From NCBI RefSeq assembly GCF_032854445.1, contig NC_088299.1, positions 10,659,608 to 10,719,607 on the forward strand: 60,000 nucleotides of DNA. Reading direction: 5' to 3'. Positions 44,001-52,300 of this stretch are shown here, one piece after another. The notes under the pieces are model-generated. The model made no database searches and was not told the origin of the DNA. It saw nothing but the letters and a program-made list of their open reading frames with translations. The position numbers were made by a program, and so were the translations under genes. Numbering within the stretch: the first letter of the stretch is position 1; every line of letters starts with the position of its first letter. The DNA comes from Liolophura sinensis. Taxonomy: Eukaryota; Mollusca; Polyplacophora; Chitonida; Chitonidae.

Positions 44001-44171
44001 GCTGGCCGAACGCCATTTTCATCCATCGAATCACAAATCTAGTTAGGGGGCATATAAACGCGTATGATTAATTTGATCAAAGCGAGGTCTACAGATAAGG
44101 CTAGGTACTTACAGGGACAAGGAAAGCACAGTAAAAGGCAAGGCCAATCTCACAGGCCTTAAAGATGCCAC
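34565..44171 (-). CDS. ZP-domain type I membrane protein 2, paralogue with phase defect and no visible ATG
   Basis: Paralogue of gene 1. Exons in transcript order: candidate 44171-44113, microexon 43769-43733, 42258-42071, 40861-40710, 38492-38347, 37939-37856, 36199-36046, 35838-35742, 35025-34565. Key motifs are RTYTLQVFVVVGT..YLITCTYD (ZP-N end), SKIALAAVDILGTPIPGSL (ZP-C start), CGDGRVFPPNSGF and FTCTYYICSEPCDG, RPRR in the linker, one helix (GLLLAVCITTTVAITSICAV) and a ~45-residue Ser/Thr-rich tail. Exon 37939-37856 is one base short of the family pattern (84 instead of 3n+1), so its junction with the next exon is out of frame. The first candidate exon has ATT where paralogues have ATG. 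It may be a recent pseudogene, an allele, or sequencing error; all exons are otherwise open. Confidence 0.8.
35325..35585 (-). mobile_element. SINE family 2, truncated
   Basis: GGGAGCTTTTCGTCGTACTTAAG..GAGTCAATAAGCTGTGTGTAC..CTTGTGGCAGGCCTAGTCCATG..AGACATGACACCCCAACTAG..GACACCGGAAAAACCAGTCC..TCAGTGCTGAGCGACAAACGAGG. Inverted, in intron F-G of ZP gene 2. Confidence 0.8.
35742..35838 (-). CDS. ZP gene 2 exon F (furin-site linker)
   Basis: Acceptor CTTCCTGTTTCCAG, donor GTAAGC, 97 nt, phase 0 to 1. Encodes NSCITKQKDKEKMKERPRRE then LREEDLTTDTIS. RPRR is a consensus furin-type site directly after the ZP domain, as in vertebrate egg-coat proteins. Confidence 0.82.
36046..36199 (-). CDS. ZP gene 2 exon E
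   Basis: Acceptor GGTTTCTGTTTCAG, donor GTAGGT, 154 nt. Encodes CGDGRVFPPNSGFTTIGTVA, FKTFRLKG and FTCTYYICSEPCDG: the ZP-C core with the C.Y.IC...C signature. Confidence 0.92.
37660..37800 (-). mobile_element. SINE family 1, truncated
   Basis: TTATTTTTGATTGGTGTTTTACGCCCTAGTCGAGAATATTTCATGTATAATGACGGCAGAC, then the ..AACCTGGCAGACCCCAGGGAACCC block. Diverged, headless, just 3' of ZP gene 2 exon D. Confidence 0.7.
37856..37939 (-). CDS. ZP gene 2 exon D, one base short
   Basis: Acceptor TTTTCCTATGCAG, donor GTAAGA, 84 nt. Encodes SAPGEVSFHPLTCKASSPG and ends VEYPILVA plus one base. Genes 1 and 3 leave exon D in phase 2 (91 and 88 nt) and enter exon E with one base; here the exon leaves in phase 1 while exon E still expects phase 2. 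The missing base must lie near the 3' end of the exon. Confidence 0.85.
38347..38492 (-). CDS. ZP gene 2 exon C
   Basis: Acceptor TTATTTTACAG, donor GTACGT, 146 nt as in gene 3; phase 2 to 1. Encodes LKPAQEITVNKGNKAQSKIA, then AVDILGTPIPGSLTLGTKIK. Confidence 0.88.
39080..39470 (+). repeat. Loose ~150-bp tandem repeat (GCATAA..AATTGTAGCCCTACA)
   Basis: GTTTGCATAAGAAACTGTAGCCCTACA, ATCCGCATAAAAATTGTAGCCCTACA and CTGTATGCAAGAAATTGTTGCCCTGTA recur at about 39162, 39318 and 39430, with diverged sequence between. Intronic in ZP gene 2. Confidence 0.55.
40033..40262 (-). mobile_element. SINE family 1, nearly full length
   Basis: CGACTAGTGTTTTTACGCTG..CACTTACACGATGTCGGCGAACATTATGGTGG..AACTGCAGGCTGCTGAGAGATC..AGAGGAAGCCAGCATGAGCTG..AGCGATCGCATGTTGAGAGC..GCACTGGCGTGCTAACCC. 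Inverted. Confidence 0.82.
40600..40700 (+). repeat. ~28-bp repeat with CACGTG palindromes
   Basis: Four units of ACGTCATACCACGTGATAACT / ACGTCACACCACATGGCAACTGAA, three carrying an intact CACGTG E-box. It sits directly next to the donor of ZP gene 2 exon B. Regulatory meaning is unknown. Confidence 0.75.
40710..40861 (-). CDS. ZP gene 2 exon B
   Basis: Acceptor GATTCTGTTGACAG, donor GTGAGG, 152 nt, identical in length to exon B of gene 3; phase 0 to 2. Encodes KKQLSRTYTLQVFVVVGTDN, then LMDEQFYLITCTYD. An ~100-bp block with repeated CACGTG lies directly downstream in the intron. Confidence 0.88.
41522..41640 (-). mobile_element. SINE family 1, truncated
   Basis: TTTATTTATTTATTTGATTGC..CGCACTCAAGAATATTTCAC..GGCGGCCAGCGTTATCGG..CCGGGGAGAAACCCAC, then a switch into family 2 sequence: a composite insertion. 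Confidence 0.85.
41668..41925 (-). mobile_element. SINE family 2, tail missing
   Basis: TGAAGTGCTGCCGCCACTGAAG..CAAAGACACCAGACATGACACCC..TTATACTGACACCGGGCCAACCAG..CAGTGTTGAACGCCAAGCGAG..TGTATCACCCGACC..GAGTTCGAGGCGGATACGGTCTAGCCATTG. Inverted; includes part of the tRNA-like head. Confidence 0.82.
42071..42258 (-). CDS. ZP gene 2 exon A
   Basis: Poly-T then ACTAG acceptor, donor GTGAGT, 188 nt, phase 1 to 0. Encodes QPECATTTEGVTRISLTSDA, GYAKCHKGHSF and SQHCVFD: the same cysteine spacing pattern as exon A of genes 1 and 3. Confidence 0.85.
42838..43555 (-). mobile_element. Tc1/mariner-type element, degraded, with ~120-bp terminal inverted repeats
   Basis: Left end ATAAACAGTGCATCTAAAGT..TTGTGAAATTTTGCACA..CTCAGTAACCAAGTCAACAC is matched in reverse by the right end GTGTTGACTTGATTACTGAA..TGTGCAAAATTTCACAAAG..GATGCACTGTTTATTTG. 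Between them lies a transposase remnant. At about 720 bp it is internally deleted relative to an autonomous Tc1-like element. It lies between the microexon and exon A of ZP gene 2. Confidence 0.78.
43065..43380 (-). pseudogene. Tc1/mariner transposase C-terminal remnant
   Basis: The minus strand reads MDDNVRLYRPRVINEFEHER followed by HMQWPANFLDLNPTPHLWAS, the Tc1 DDE core around the second Asp and the 'WPA..PDLNPIEHLW' block. The third catalytic acid position is Pro instead of Glu, and a stop follows. A further frame encodes the typical end TRLIDTIRARCLIAVQMHGG. The N-terminal DNA-binding part is absent. Non-functional. Confidence 0.8.
43600..43715 (-). mobile_element. SINE family 1, truncated
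   Basis: TTTATTTATTTATTTATTCGATCGGTG..CGCACAAGAATACTTGACATCC..GGCGGCCATCATTATAGTG..AACCGGGCAGAGC, then the match ends 18 bp before the ZP gene 2 microexon region. Confidence 0.8.
43733..43769 (-). CDS. Candidate microexon of ZP gene 2 (37 nt)
   Basis: Acceptor TTTTTATTTTGCAG, donor GTAAAT, 37 nt (3n+1), converting phase 0 to phase 1 as needed before exon A. Reads TILPMYPDAIIR. Confidence 0.4.
44113..44171 (-). CDS. Candidate first coding exon of ZP gene 2 (no ATG)
   Basis: Acceptor CTTTCGCCCTTCAG, donor GTAAGT, 59 nt. In the frame leaving in phase 0 it reads IGLAFYCAFLVP at its end, a signal-peptide-like core at the same place as MILIILSLSC of gene 1. The codon aligned with the start is ATT (44148-44146), preceded by open codons. 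An undetected upstream exon could supply the start. Confidence 0.35.
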
Positions 44172-44174
44172 CTG

Positions 44175-46320
44175 AAGGGCGAAAGAGCAGTTCTTATAAA
44201 ATGGTTTAGCGATACCAGTCAATAAAAGAGATATGAACGTTAATACTAGTTACAGAATGAAAGTAATGAGTAGATTATAATTGACATTTATAGCAACATT
44301 GATTTTGTGAATTTGAAAACTTGCATGTGCCCTTTGTCCAGATGGAACGAAAATTGATATCTCGGCACCTTCTTTCACACTACGCCACAACAGTTTCATG
44401 TTTTATTACGGAAGTATACTGTAACTAGAGAGTCAAAAGACGTTAATTTCCATGTAACACTGAAGAATTGCGGCTTAATAAATACTCTGATAATTGGATT
44501 TCAAACGAAAACAAAGATACAACATGTCCGGTCCAGTGAGGTGTGCTTCAAATGTAACGATGAACTGTGGAGTTATGTTAATATGCTTTGTAACGTTTTG
44601 TCCACTGTGTCAGCATACATAAAAGTACTTACTCATAGTTCAGTTAATTTTTCAGTATATCATTCATCTGGAAATATAGTAAAGCTGGAGAACCTGTGTA
44701 TGGCTCTAGCACACTCCAACCCAAAACCCCAAAAACAGCGCGTGTGGGTGCACCCGACCAACCCGCTAACCCCTGATGGCGCGCGATAAAATCTCGTGCA
44801 GTAACGTTTGGTCAAGAATTAGCGACCGAGAGCGTTGACACGTGATGTATTAATATTCTAATTTGGAGGAATTAGGGAAACTTGTTGCTGTCATCGGCAG
44901 CATTAAAACGACCTTTTTTGTATGAGGTCTATGTTAGGCGACACGAAGTCTGCTCTATACCTGACCCGTCATGCGACGTACTAAGCTGAAGAAATGATCT
45001 ACCAAAATTAAATCCAGAGACATGATTCCACAACTCCTGATTCGATTCGTCATACACCCAGGACCAGGATTACTGGCCACTTCCGACTTTGTGCACATAT
45101 TGTTATTGGTCGATTTTACACCGGTTCAACAAGCAGTGAAATGAGCCACACGGCCAGGGAATAGGGAACCAGGGGAGTAACAAGCTGTAGACAGGAAATT
45201 TTACGGAAGACGCAACGGTGATCCGCAGGGGAAATATGGTAAAGTATATGAACCAAATTCCATTGCCACGTCGTTTGGAGAGTTGTAAATCTGGGCTTGG
45301 TGTGTACCTAACGTAGTTGAAGGTATTACACGAGCTAACAGTTATTCAAAATGAGCATCTGAGAAGAGGGTCAACAGCAAACAATTGGGCGGAGGAAATC
45401 TGACAGAACCAGGAGGAAAACTCCCCTCCACCTCAGCTATCTGACAAAAGGCTGGAAACAAAATTGCAGCCAAACAAGCGAGGTTACTTGCAGTGGTACA
45501 AATCTTACCTGCAATCAACCTGTCCACTCGATCCCACGTGGACAATTGGGTTACCTGGATAATACATGTACATGAAGTGACATCAAGTATCCACGAAAAC
45601 AAAAGAAAATTTATTTACCACTGCCTTGTCCGAATTTACTGACTAGAGCCAGTGCTCAGACATAGTGATAAGTCTAACGGTATTCTGCAGTTCTTCATGG
45701 TGGCTTCCTCTCCGACCGTACGTGGGAAGGTCTACCAGTAACCTGTGGATTATCGTAGGTTCCCCCCAAGCTCTGTCCGATTTCCTCTCATTATAATGCA
45801 GACCGCCGTCCTGTGAAATATTCTTCAGTACGGGGGAAAAACACGAATGAGATAAATGAATAAATACAATTGCCGAACAGTTATGTTTTTGACACCACAT
45901 CTCTCTTCACGCTCTCATTTTCATTGTGTCATTGTGCGCTCTCGAACTGCTTACGTCACAAGCGTGTTACATCTGGAAACTCATGATCATTCTAAATGGA
46001 GTGGCTTCTGACTAAAACTGCAACATGCCGTTAGGATTCTCTCAATATCTGTAACACGTTCTAGTCAGGAAAATCGGAAGCCACTGACTAATATTTGTGT
46101 CAGGCAAGTGAGAACGGTGTGTGGCCCAAATCAAATGAAATACATAAATAATCAACAGCAATAATTGAATTATCCATGTCAGGAAATAGTTGATGAGTGA
46201 GTAGCTGAATTCGCTGAACTATTTATCCATATCGGTGAACGATCCGTCAAGAAATCTTAACCTATAAAACAAAATCGATAACTGAATAATGACTATTGAA
46301 TAAGTTTTTGATTAATTATT
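44175..46320 (+). other. Divergent spacer between ZP genes 2 and 3
   Basis: About 2.1 kb between the first candidate exon of gene 2 (minus) and the signal exon of gene 3 (plus). It holds one SINE (45655-45860) and no convincing ORF. Promoters of both genes would be expected here or in upstream 5'UTR introns; no TATA or initiator could be assigned. Confidence 0.45.
45655..45860 (+). mobile_element. SINE family 1, diverged
   Basis: CTTCATGGTGGCTTCCTCTCCGACCGTACG, GGAAGGTCTACCAGTAACCTG, GGTTCCCCCCAAGCTCTGTCC, TCATTATAATGCAGACCGCCG, TGAAATATTCTTCAGTACGG and AACACGAATGAGATAAATG. Head-first, mutated head. Confidence 0.78.
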
Positions 46321-46323
46321 CAG

Positions 46324-46368
46324 GGCTCAAGTTTTTGGACGATGCTGTGGGTTGCAATTGCTTGGTTG
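46324..46368 (+). CDS. ZP gene 3 signal-peptide exon
   Basis: Acceptor ATTAATTATTCAG, 18 nt of 5'UTR, ATG at 46342 and MLWVAIAWL to donor GTAAGT in phase 0. It has the same organisation as the gene 1 signal exon (short UTR, then about 10 codons). Confidence 0.72.
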
Positions 46369-49300
46369 GTAAGTTCTGTTTTTGTTTGCACATTGGGTAT
46401 GATCAAATGATTTATAAGACATTCTGCATATTATAGTGATTGTAAATTAAAATACATACGGTAGTAAATCTAAGTTAAAATGTATATGCAAAGTAGAATA
46501 TATAGGCCCCTATGGCAAAATATAGTAATTTTTGCAAATAAAAATTATTATATATATTTTTAAAGTGAAAGACAGAACCCGACTAATGTTTATGTCCACT
46601 GAAAGACTACCATTTAAGGTATCTTAAACCGGCCTTAAATACTTTTGTTAGATTTTTTCCAGATTTTTCTCAACCCAGTAAAAGTTTAGTAAAACTTCCT
46701 CTTGACACAACTTCAGGGTGCTCCATTATCGACAGCAACGTTGCGTCACGTTTACTTCAGCTCTCTAAGGACGAAGTTATTTTAATTTTGACCCCTATTA
46801 AATATTTACAAAATTACAATAGGATTGTTGTACAAATAACTCAGTTCTGAAACAAATGGAAATAAATCTAAGCACCAGTGACGCTGATCTAGGTATTCGA
46901 CCTCCGCTGAATTTTATGCTTCCGTTTTGTGGTGACAGCTTCTATAATGACAGCAGTGCGGGCCTAGTTATCGCGGACCTCAGAGAAAGCACCTCGGCTT
47001 GAACACGGCGCTTCACTTTACTGTATTTTATAAAGGAAGACGGTAAAAAACATCCTTTGTATGCCAGGAAGACGATGGAGCAAAATTTAAATTCTTCAAT
47101 TCTCATAAAATTTAGGAAAAAATTCATATACGATTTAATTAATTTAAGCATTGTCCGGTAACAATTGTCATTCTCATCAACCTTTGGTATTCCCGTTGAA
47201 TTTTTCTCTGACTCTGAAATTTGTCATTTAGAAACTGCTTACTAAGGGGTAAAATGAACGACAAAAATGTATTTGTATAATTACCATCGTTGAATATTAC
47301 ACAGCTTGTAAATCAATTAATTTTACGTCTGTGGTTGTCCGTAATTGATACAGACCTGTCCCACATCACTGTGTAAAATAACCCGTCGGCTGTGTGTAAC
47401 TAAATTGTTGTTAACGATCTCAAAGGTCTCATGCAGTAGTTCTTCGCTCTCATGTGTCTCTTCATGGAGTGAATGGGTAATGAGTACGTCACATCTTAGG
47501 CCGCGTAATCTGATAGTAATGTGTTTGATTGGATAAAATTCTCAAGATGTCTAATTCACACCTGCCATTTGTGCAGTATTGACATTTTGCTCTACATGTT
47601 ATTTGGTGAAATCTCATTAAAATAATAAAGAATGATACTTTTCAGAAAGCTTGAGTATCCTTCTTTCGATTGAAATATATTTTGGCCAGGTGCTGTCTTG
47701 ATCTTTAACGTTGCCACACTGTAGAAGACCAGACATTGACCCAATGATACGAACTAGGAATTTTACAGATAAGGTTGCTGTCACGTGGTAGAATGACGTC
47801 AATTCATTCAAGAGCCAGCATTTCACAATGAACTTCTGACATAAGGGGCTCATTGACTTAAAAATGAACAAACCTAGTCTTGCAACTGCCCGAACTGCTT
47901 CACATCACAGCACTAGATTATGGTCAAAACTTACAAACTGCTTCACTTCGCTTCACTTCACAACACTAGATTATGGTCAAACTGTACAGATTGCTTCACT
48001 TAACAACGGTAGATTGTGGCCAAGCCTTACAAACCACTTCATTTTGCAACACTAGATTATGGTCAAACTTTACAAATTGCTTCACTTCACAACACTAAAT
48101 TATGGTCAAACCTTACAAACTGCTTCATTTCACAACACTACATTATGGTCAAACTTTACAAACCGTTTCATTTCACAACACCATATTATGGTCAAGCTTT
48201 ACATACTTCATTTCAACAACACTACATTATGGTCAAACTTTACAAATTGCATCACTTCAAACACTAGATTATGGTCAAGCCTTACAGACTTCTTCACTTC
48301 ACAATACTAAATTATTGTTAGGCTATACAAACGGGTTCACTTCACAACACTAGATTATGGTCAAGCTTTACAAACTTCTTCACTTCACAATACTAAATTA
48401 TTGTTAGGCTATACAAACTGCTTCAAACCACAGTACTGTGGATTATGGTCAAGCTTTACAAACTTTTTCACTTCACAATACTAAATTATGGTAAGGCTGT
48501 ACTAACGGCTTCACTTCACAACACTAAATTATGGCCAAACCTTACAAACTGCTTCATTTCACCAACACTACATTATGGTGAAACTTTACAAATTGCATCA
48601 CTTCAAAACACTAGATTATGCTCAAGCCTTACAGACTTCTTCACTTCACCATACTAAATTATTGTTAGGCCTAGGCTATACAAACGGCTTCACTTCACAA
48701 CACTAGATTATGGTCAAACTTTACAAACTTCTTCACTTCACAATACTAAGTTATTGTTAGGCTATACAAACGGCTTCACACCACAGTACTGTGGATTATG
48801 GTCAAGTTTACTAACTTTTTCACTTCACAATACTAAATTATGGTTAGGCCATACAAACGGCTTCACTTCACAGTACTGTGGATTATGGTCAAACTTTACA
48901 GACTTCTTCACTTCACAATACTAAATTATGTTTAGGCTATACAAATGGCTTGACTTCACAGTACTGTGGATTATGGTCAAGCTTTACAGACTTCTTCACT
49001 TCACAATACTAAAATTATGTTTAGGCTATACAAACGGCTTCACTTCACAACACTAGATTATGGTCAAGCTTTACAAACTTCTTTACTTCACAATACTAAA
49101 TTATTGTTAGGCTATACAAACGGCTTCACTTCACAGTACTGTGGATTATGGTCAAGCTTTACTAACTTCTTCATTGCGCATCTGGCTTCTTCAGACTTGA
49201 ATGTGTAAGGAGGGTTTGTCATGCATCAGGCTAGGTTCATGTTTCACACCAAATAAACTCAAGCAAGAGTATTTGAAAATATCTTATTGTTTATATAACG

Positions 49301-52300
49301 TTTTGTTTTCGAAGGCAGGCCAGCTGGTACAGGGCTCCGTTGAGCGAATCGGCTACGGAGAGAAACTAAAACACAGTGAGTCTCAAAAAAGTTATTTTTG
49401 TCGGAAATCTCATAAAGCTCTTTTTGTTCTATATCTCATAAAGCTCTTTTTGTCGTAAATCTCATAAAGATGTTTTGTCATAAAACTCCCTTTTCCCCCT
49501 AGATCTCGAACAACTCTGTGTCTCTTGCAGCTTTTTATTACATTGCTTCCACACTGTTTTGTACTGTTTCCTGCAGCTTATTAGTACCTAGGCTTGGGTA
49601 GGGCTCATTATTGCCTAGGCTTGAGTAGAGCTGATTATTGCCTTTGCTTGTGTAGGGCCGATTATTGCCTAGGTTTGGGTAGAGCTGATTATTGCCTAGG
49701 TTTGGGCAGGCTCGATTAGTACCTAGGTTTGGGTAGAGCTGATTATTGCCTTTGCTTGTGTAGAGCTGATTATTGCCTAGGCTTGTGTAGAGCTGACTAT
49801 TGCCTAGGCTTGTGTAGAGCTTATTATTGCCTAGGTTTGGGTAGGACTGATTATTGCCTTTGCTTGTGTACAGCTAATTATTGCCTAGGCTTGTGTAGAG
49901 CTGATTATTGCCTTTGCTTGTGTAAAGCTGATTTATTGCCTAGTCTTGGGTAGAGCTGATTAGTACCTAGGTTTGGGTAGAGCTGATTATTGCCTTTGCT
50001 TGTGTAGAGCTGATTATTGCCTAGGCTTGTGTAGAGCTGACTATTGCCTAGGCTTGTGTAGAGCTTATTATTGCCTAGGTTTGGGTAGGACTGATTATTG
50101 CCTTTGCTTGTGTACAGCTAATTATTGCCTAGGCTTGTGTAGAGCTGATTATTGCCTTTGCTTGTGTAAAGCTGATTTATTGCCTAGGCTTGGGTAGAGC
50201 TGATTAGTACCTAGGTTTGGGTACAGCTGATTATTGCCTAGGCTTGTGTAGAGCTCATTATTGCCTATGTTTGAGTAGAGCTGATTATTGCCTTTGCTCT
50301 TGTAGAGCTGATTATTGCCTAGGCTTGTGTAGAGCTGATTATTGTCTAGGCTTGCGTGGGCTGATTATTACCTAGGTTTGAGTAGAGCTGATTATTGCCT
50401 AGGCTTGTGTAGAGCTGATTATTGCCTAGGCTTGTGTAGAGCTGATTATTATCTCGGCTTGTGTAGAGCTAATTATTATCTAGGCTTATGTAGAGCTGAT
50501 TATTGCCTAGGCTTGTGCAGAGCTGATTATTGCCTAGGCTTGGTTAGAGCTGATTGTTACCTAGTCTTTGGTAGAGCTGATTATTGTCTTTGGTTGGGTA
50601 GAGCTGATTATTGCCTAGGCTTGGGTGGAGCTGATTAGTACCTAGGTTTGGGTAGAGCTGATTATTGCCTAGGCTTGTGCAGAGCTGATTATTGCCTAGG
50701 CTTGAATAGAGCTGGTTATTGCGTAGGTTTGAGTAGAGCTGGTTATTGTCTAGGCTTATGTAGAGCTGATCATTACCTAGGCTTGTGTAGAGCTGATTAT
50801 TGCCTAGGCTTGAATAGAGCTGATTATTGCCTAGGCTTGGGTAGAGCTGATTACAGCCTAGGCTTGTGTAGGGCTGATTATTGGCTAGGCTTGGGCAGAG
50901 CTGATTATTGCCTAGGCTTGTGTAGAGCTGATTATTGCCTAGGCTTGTGTAGAGCTGATTATTGCCTAGGCTTGTGTAGAGCTGATTATTGCCTTTGCTT
51001 GTGTAGAGCTGATTATTGCCTTTGCTTGTGTAGAGCTGATTATTGCCTTTGCTTGTGTAGAACTGATTATTGTCTTTGCTTGTGTGGAGCTGATTATTGC
51101 CTAGGCTTGAGTGGAGCTGACTATTGCCTTTGCTTGTGTAGAGCTGATTATTGCCTAGGCTTGGGTAGAGCTGATTATGGCCTAGGCTTGTGTAGAGCTG
51201 ATTATTACCTAGGTTTGGGTGGAGCTGATTATTGCCCAGGCTTTTGTAGAGCTGATTATTGCCCAGGCTTTTGTAGAGCTGATTATTATCTAGGCTTGTG
51301 TAAAGCTGATTATTATCTAGGCTTGTGTAGAGCTGATTATTGCCTAGGCTTGTGTAGGGTTGATTATAGCCTAGGCTTGCGTACAGCTCATTATTGCCTA
51401 TGCTTGTGCAGAGCTCATTAATGCCTAGGCTTAGTTAGAGCTGATTGTTACCTAGTCCTTGCTAGAACTGATTATTGCCTAGGCTTGTGTAGAGCTGATT
51501 ATTGCCTAGGCTTGTGTAGAGCTGATTAGTCTAGGTTTGGGTAGGGCTGATTAATACCTAGGTTTGAATAGAGCTGATTATTGCCTTTGCTTGTGTGGAG
51601 CTGATTATTGCCTAGGCTTGGGTAGAGCTGATTATTGCCTTTGCTTGTGTAGAGCTGATTATTGCCTAGGCTTGGGTAGAGCTGATTGTTACCTAGTCTT
51701 TGGTAGAGCTGATTATTGCCTAGGCTTGGGTAGAGCTGATTATTGCGTTGGTTTGGGAAGAGCTGATTATTACCTAGGCTTGGGTAGAGCTGTTTATTGC
51801 CTTTGCTTGGGTAGAGCGGATTATTGCCTAGGCTTGGGTAGAGCTGTTTATTATTTAGGCTTGGTTAAAGCTGATTATTGCGTAGACTTGGGTAGAGCTG
51901 ATTATTGCCATTGCTTGTGTAGAGCTTATTATTGCTTAGGCTTGGGTAGAGCTTATTATTGCCAGTGTTTCATACACACCTTAATGTTCCACGTACAGCT
52001 CTTTATTGCCTGTGTTTACCACAGATCTTTGTCCCAGGTACATTTTATCAATGCCTACAACCCTGTATTATCAACAATGGAAATGACAGTACTGCTAAAA
52101 TAGATAAGCAAATACAGATACTTGCCTGTTATATAGGAGAACGTAGTTGTTTTTACGTTTTCATTCTTACGTTTATTAGCCCTCGTGTGCATGTGCAGAG
52201 TTGTACACAGTGTGCGATTTACAATTAATTGGAATACATATCTGTAGTGTGTAAAGGAAGAGACGTGCGTTATTATTGTAAATGTATGACAGAAATGTTT

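Noticed and set aside
48016-49208. Overlapping 70-83 aa ORFs
   Set aside because: Frames across the 43-bp tandem repeat, with the same motif shifting frame every unit.
49729-52103. ORFs up to 257 aa with repeats of RADYCLGLC
   Set aside because: Pure translation of the 27-bp array; no unique sequence, signal or splice context, and it lies within an intron of ZP gene 3.
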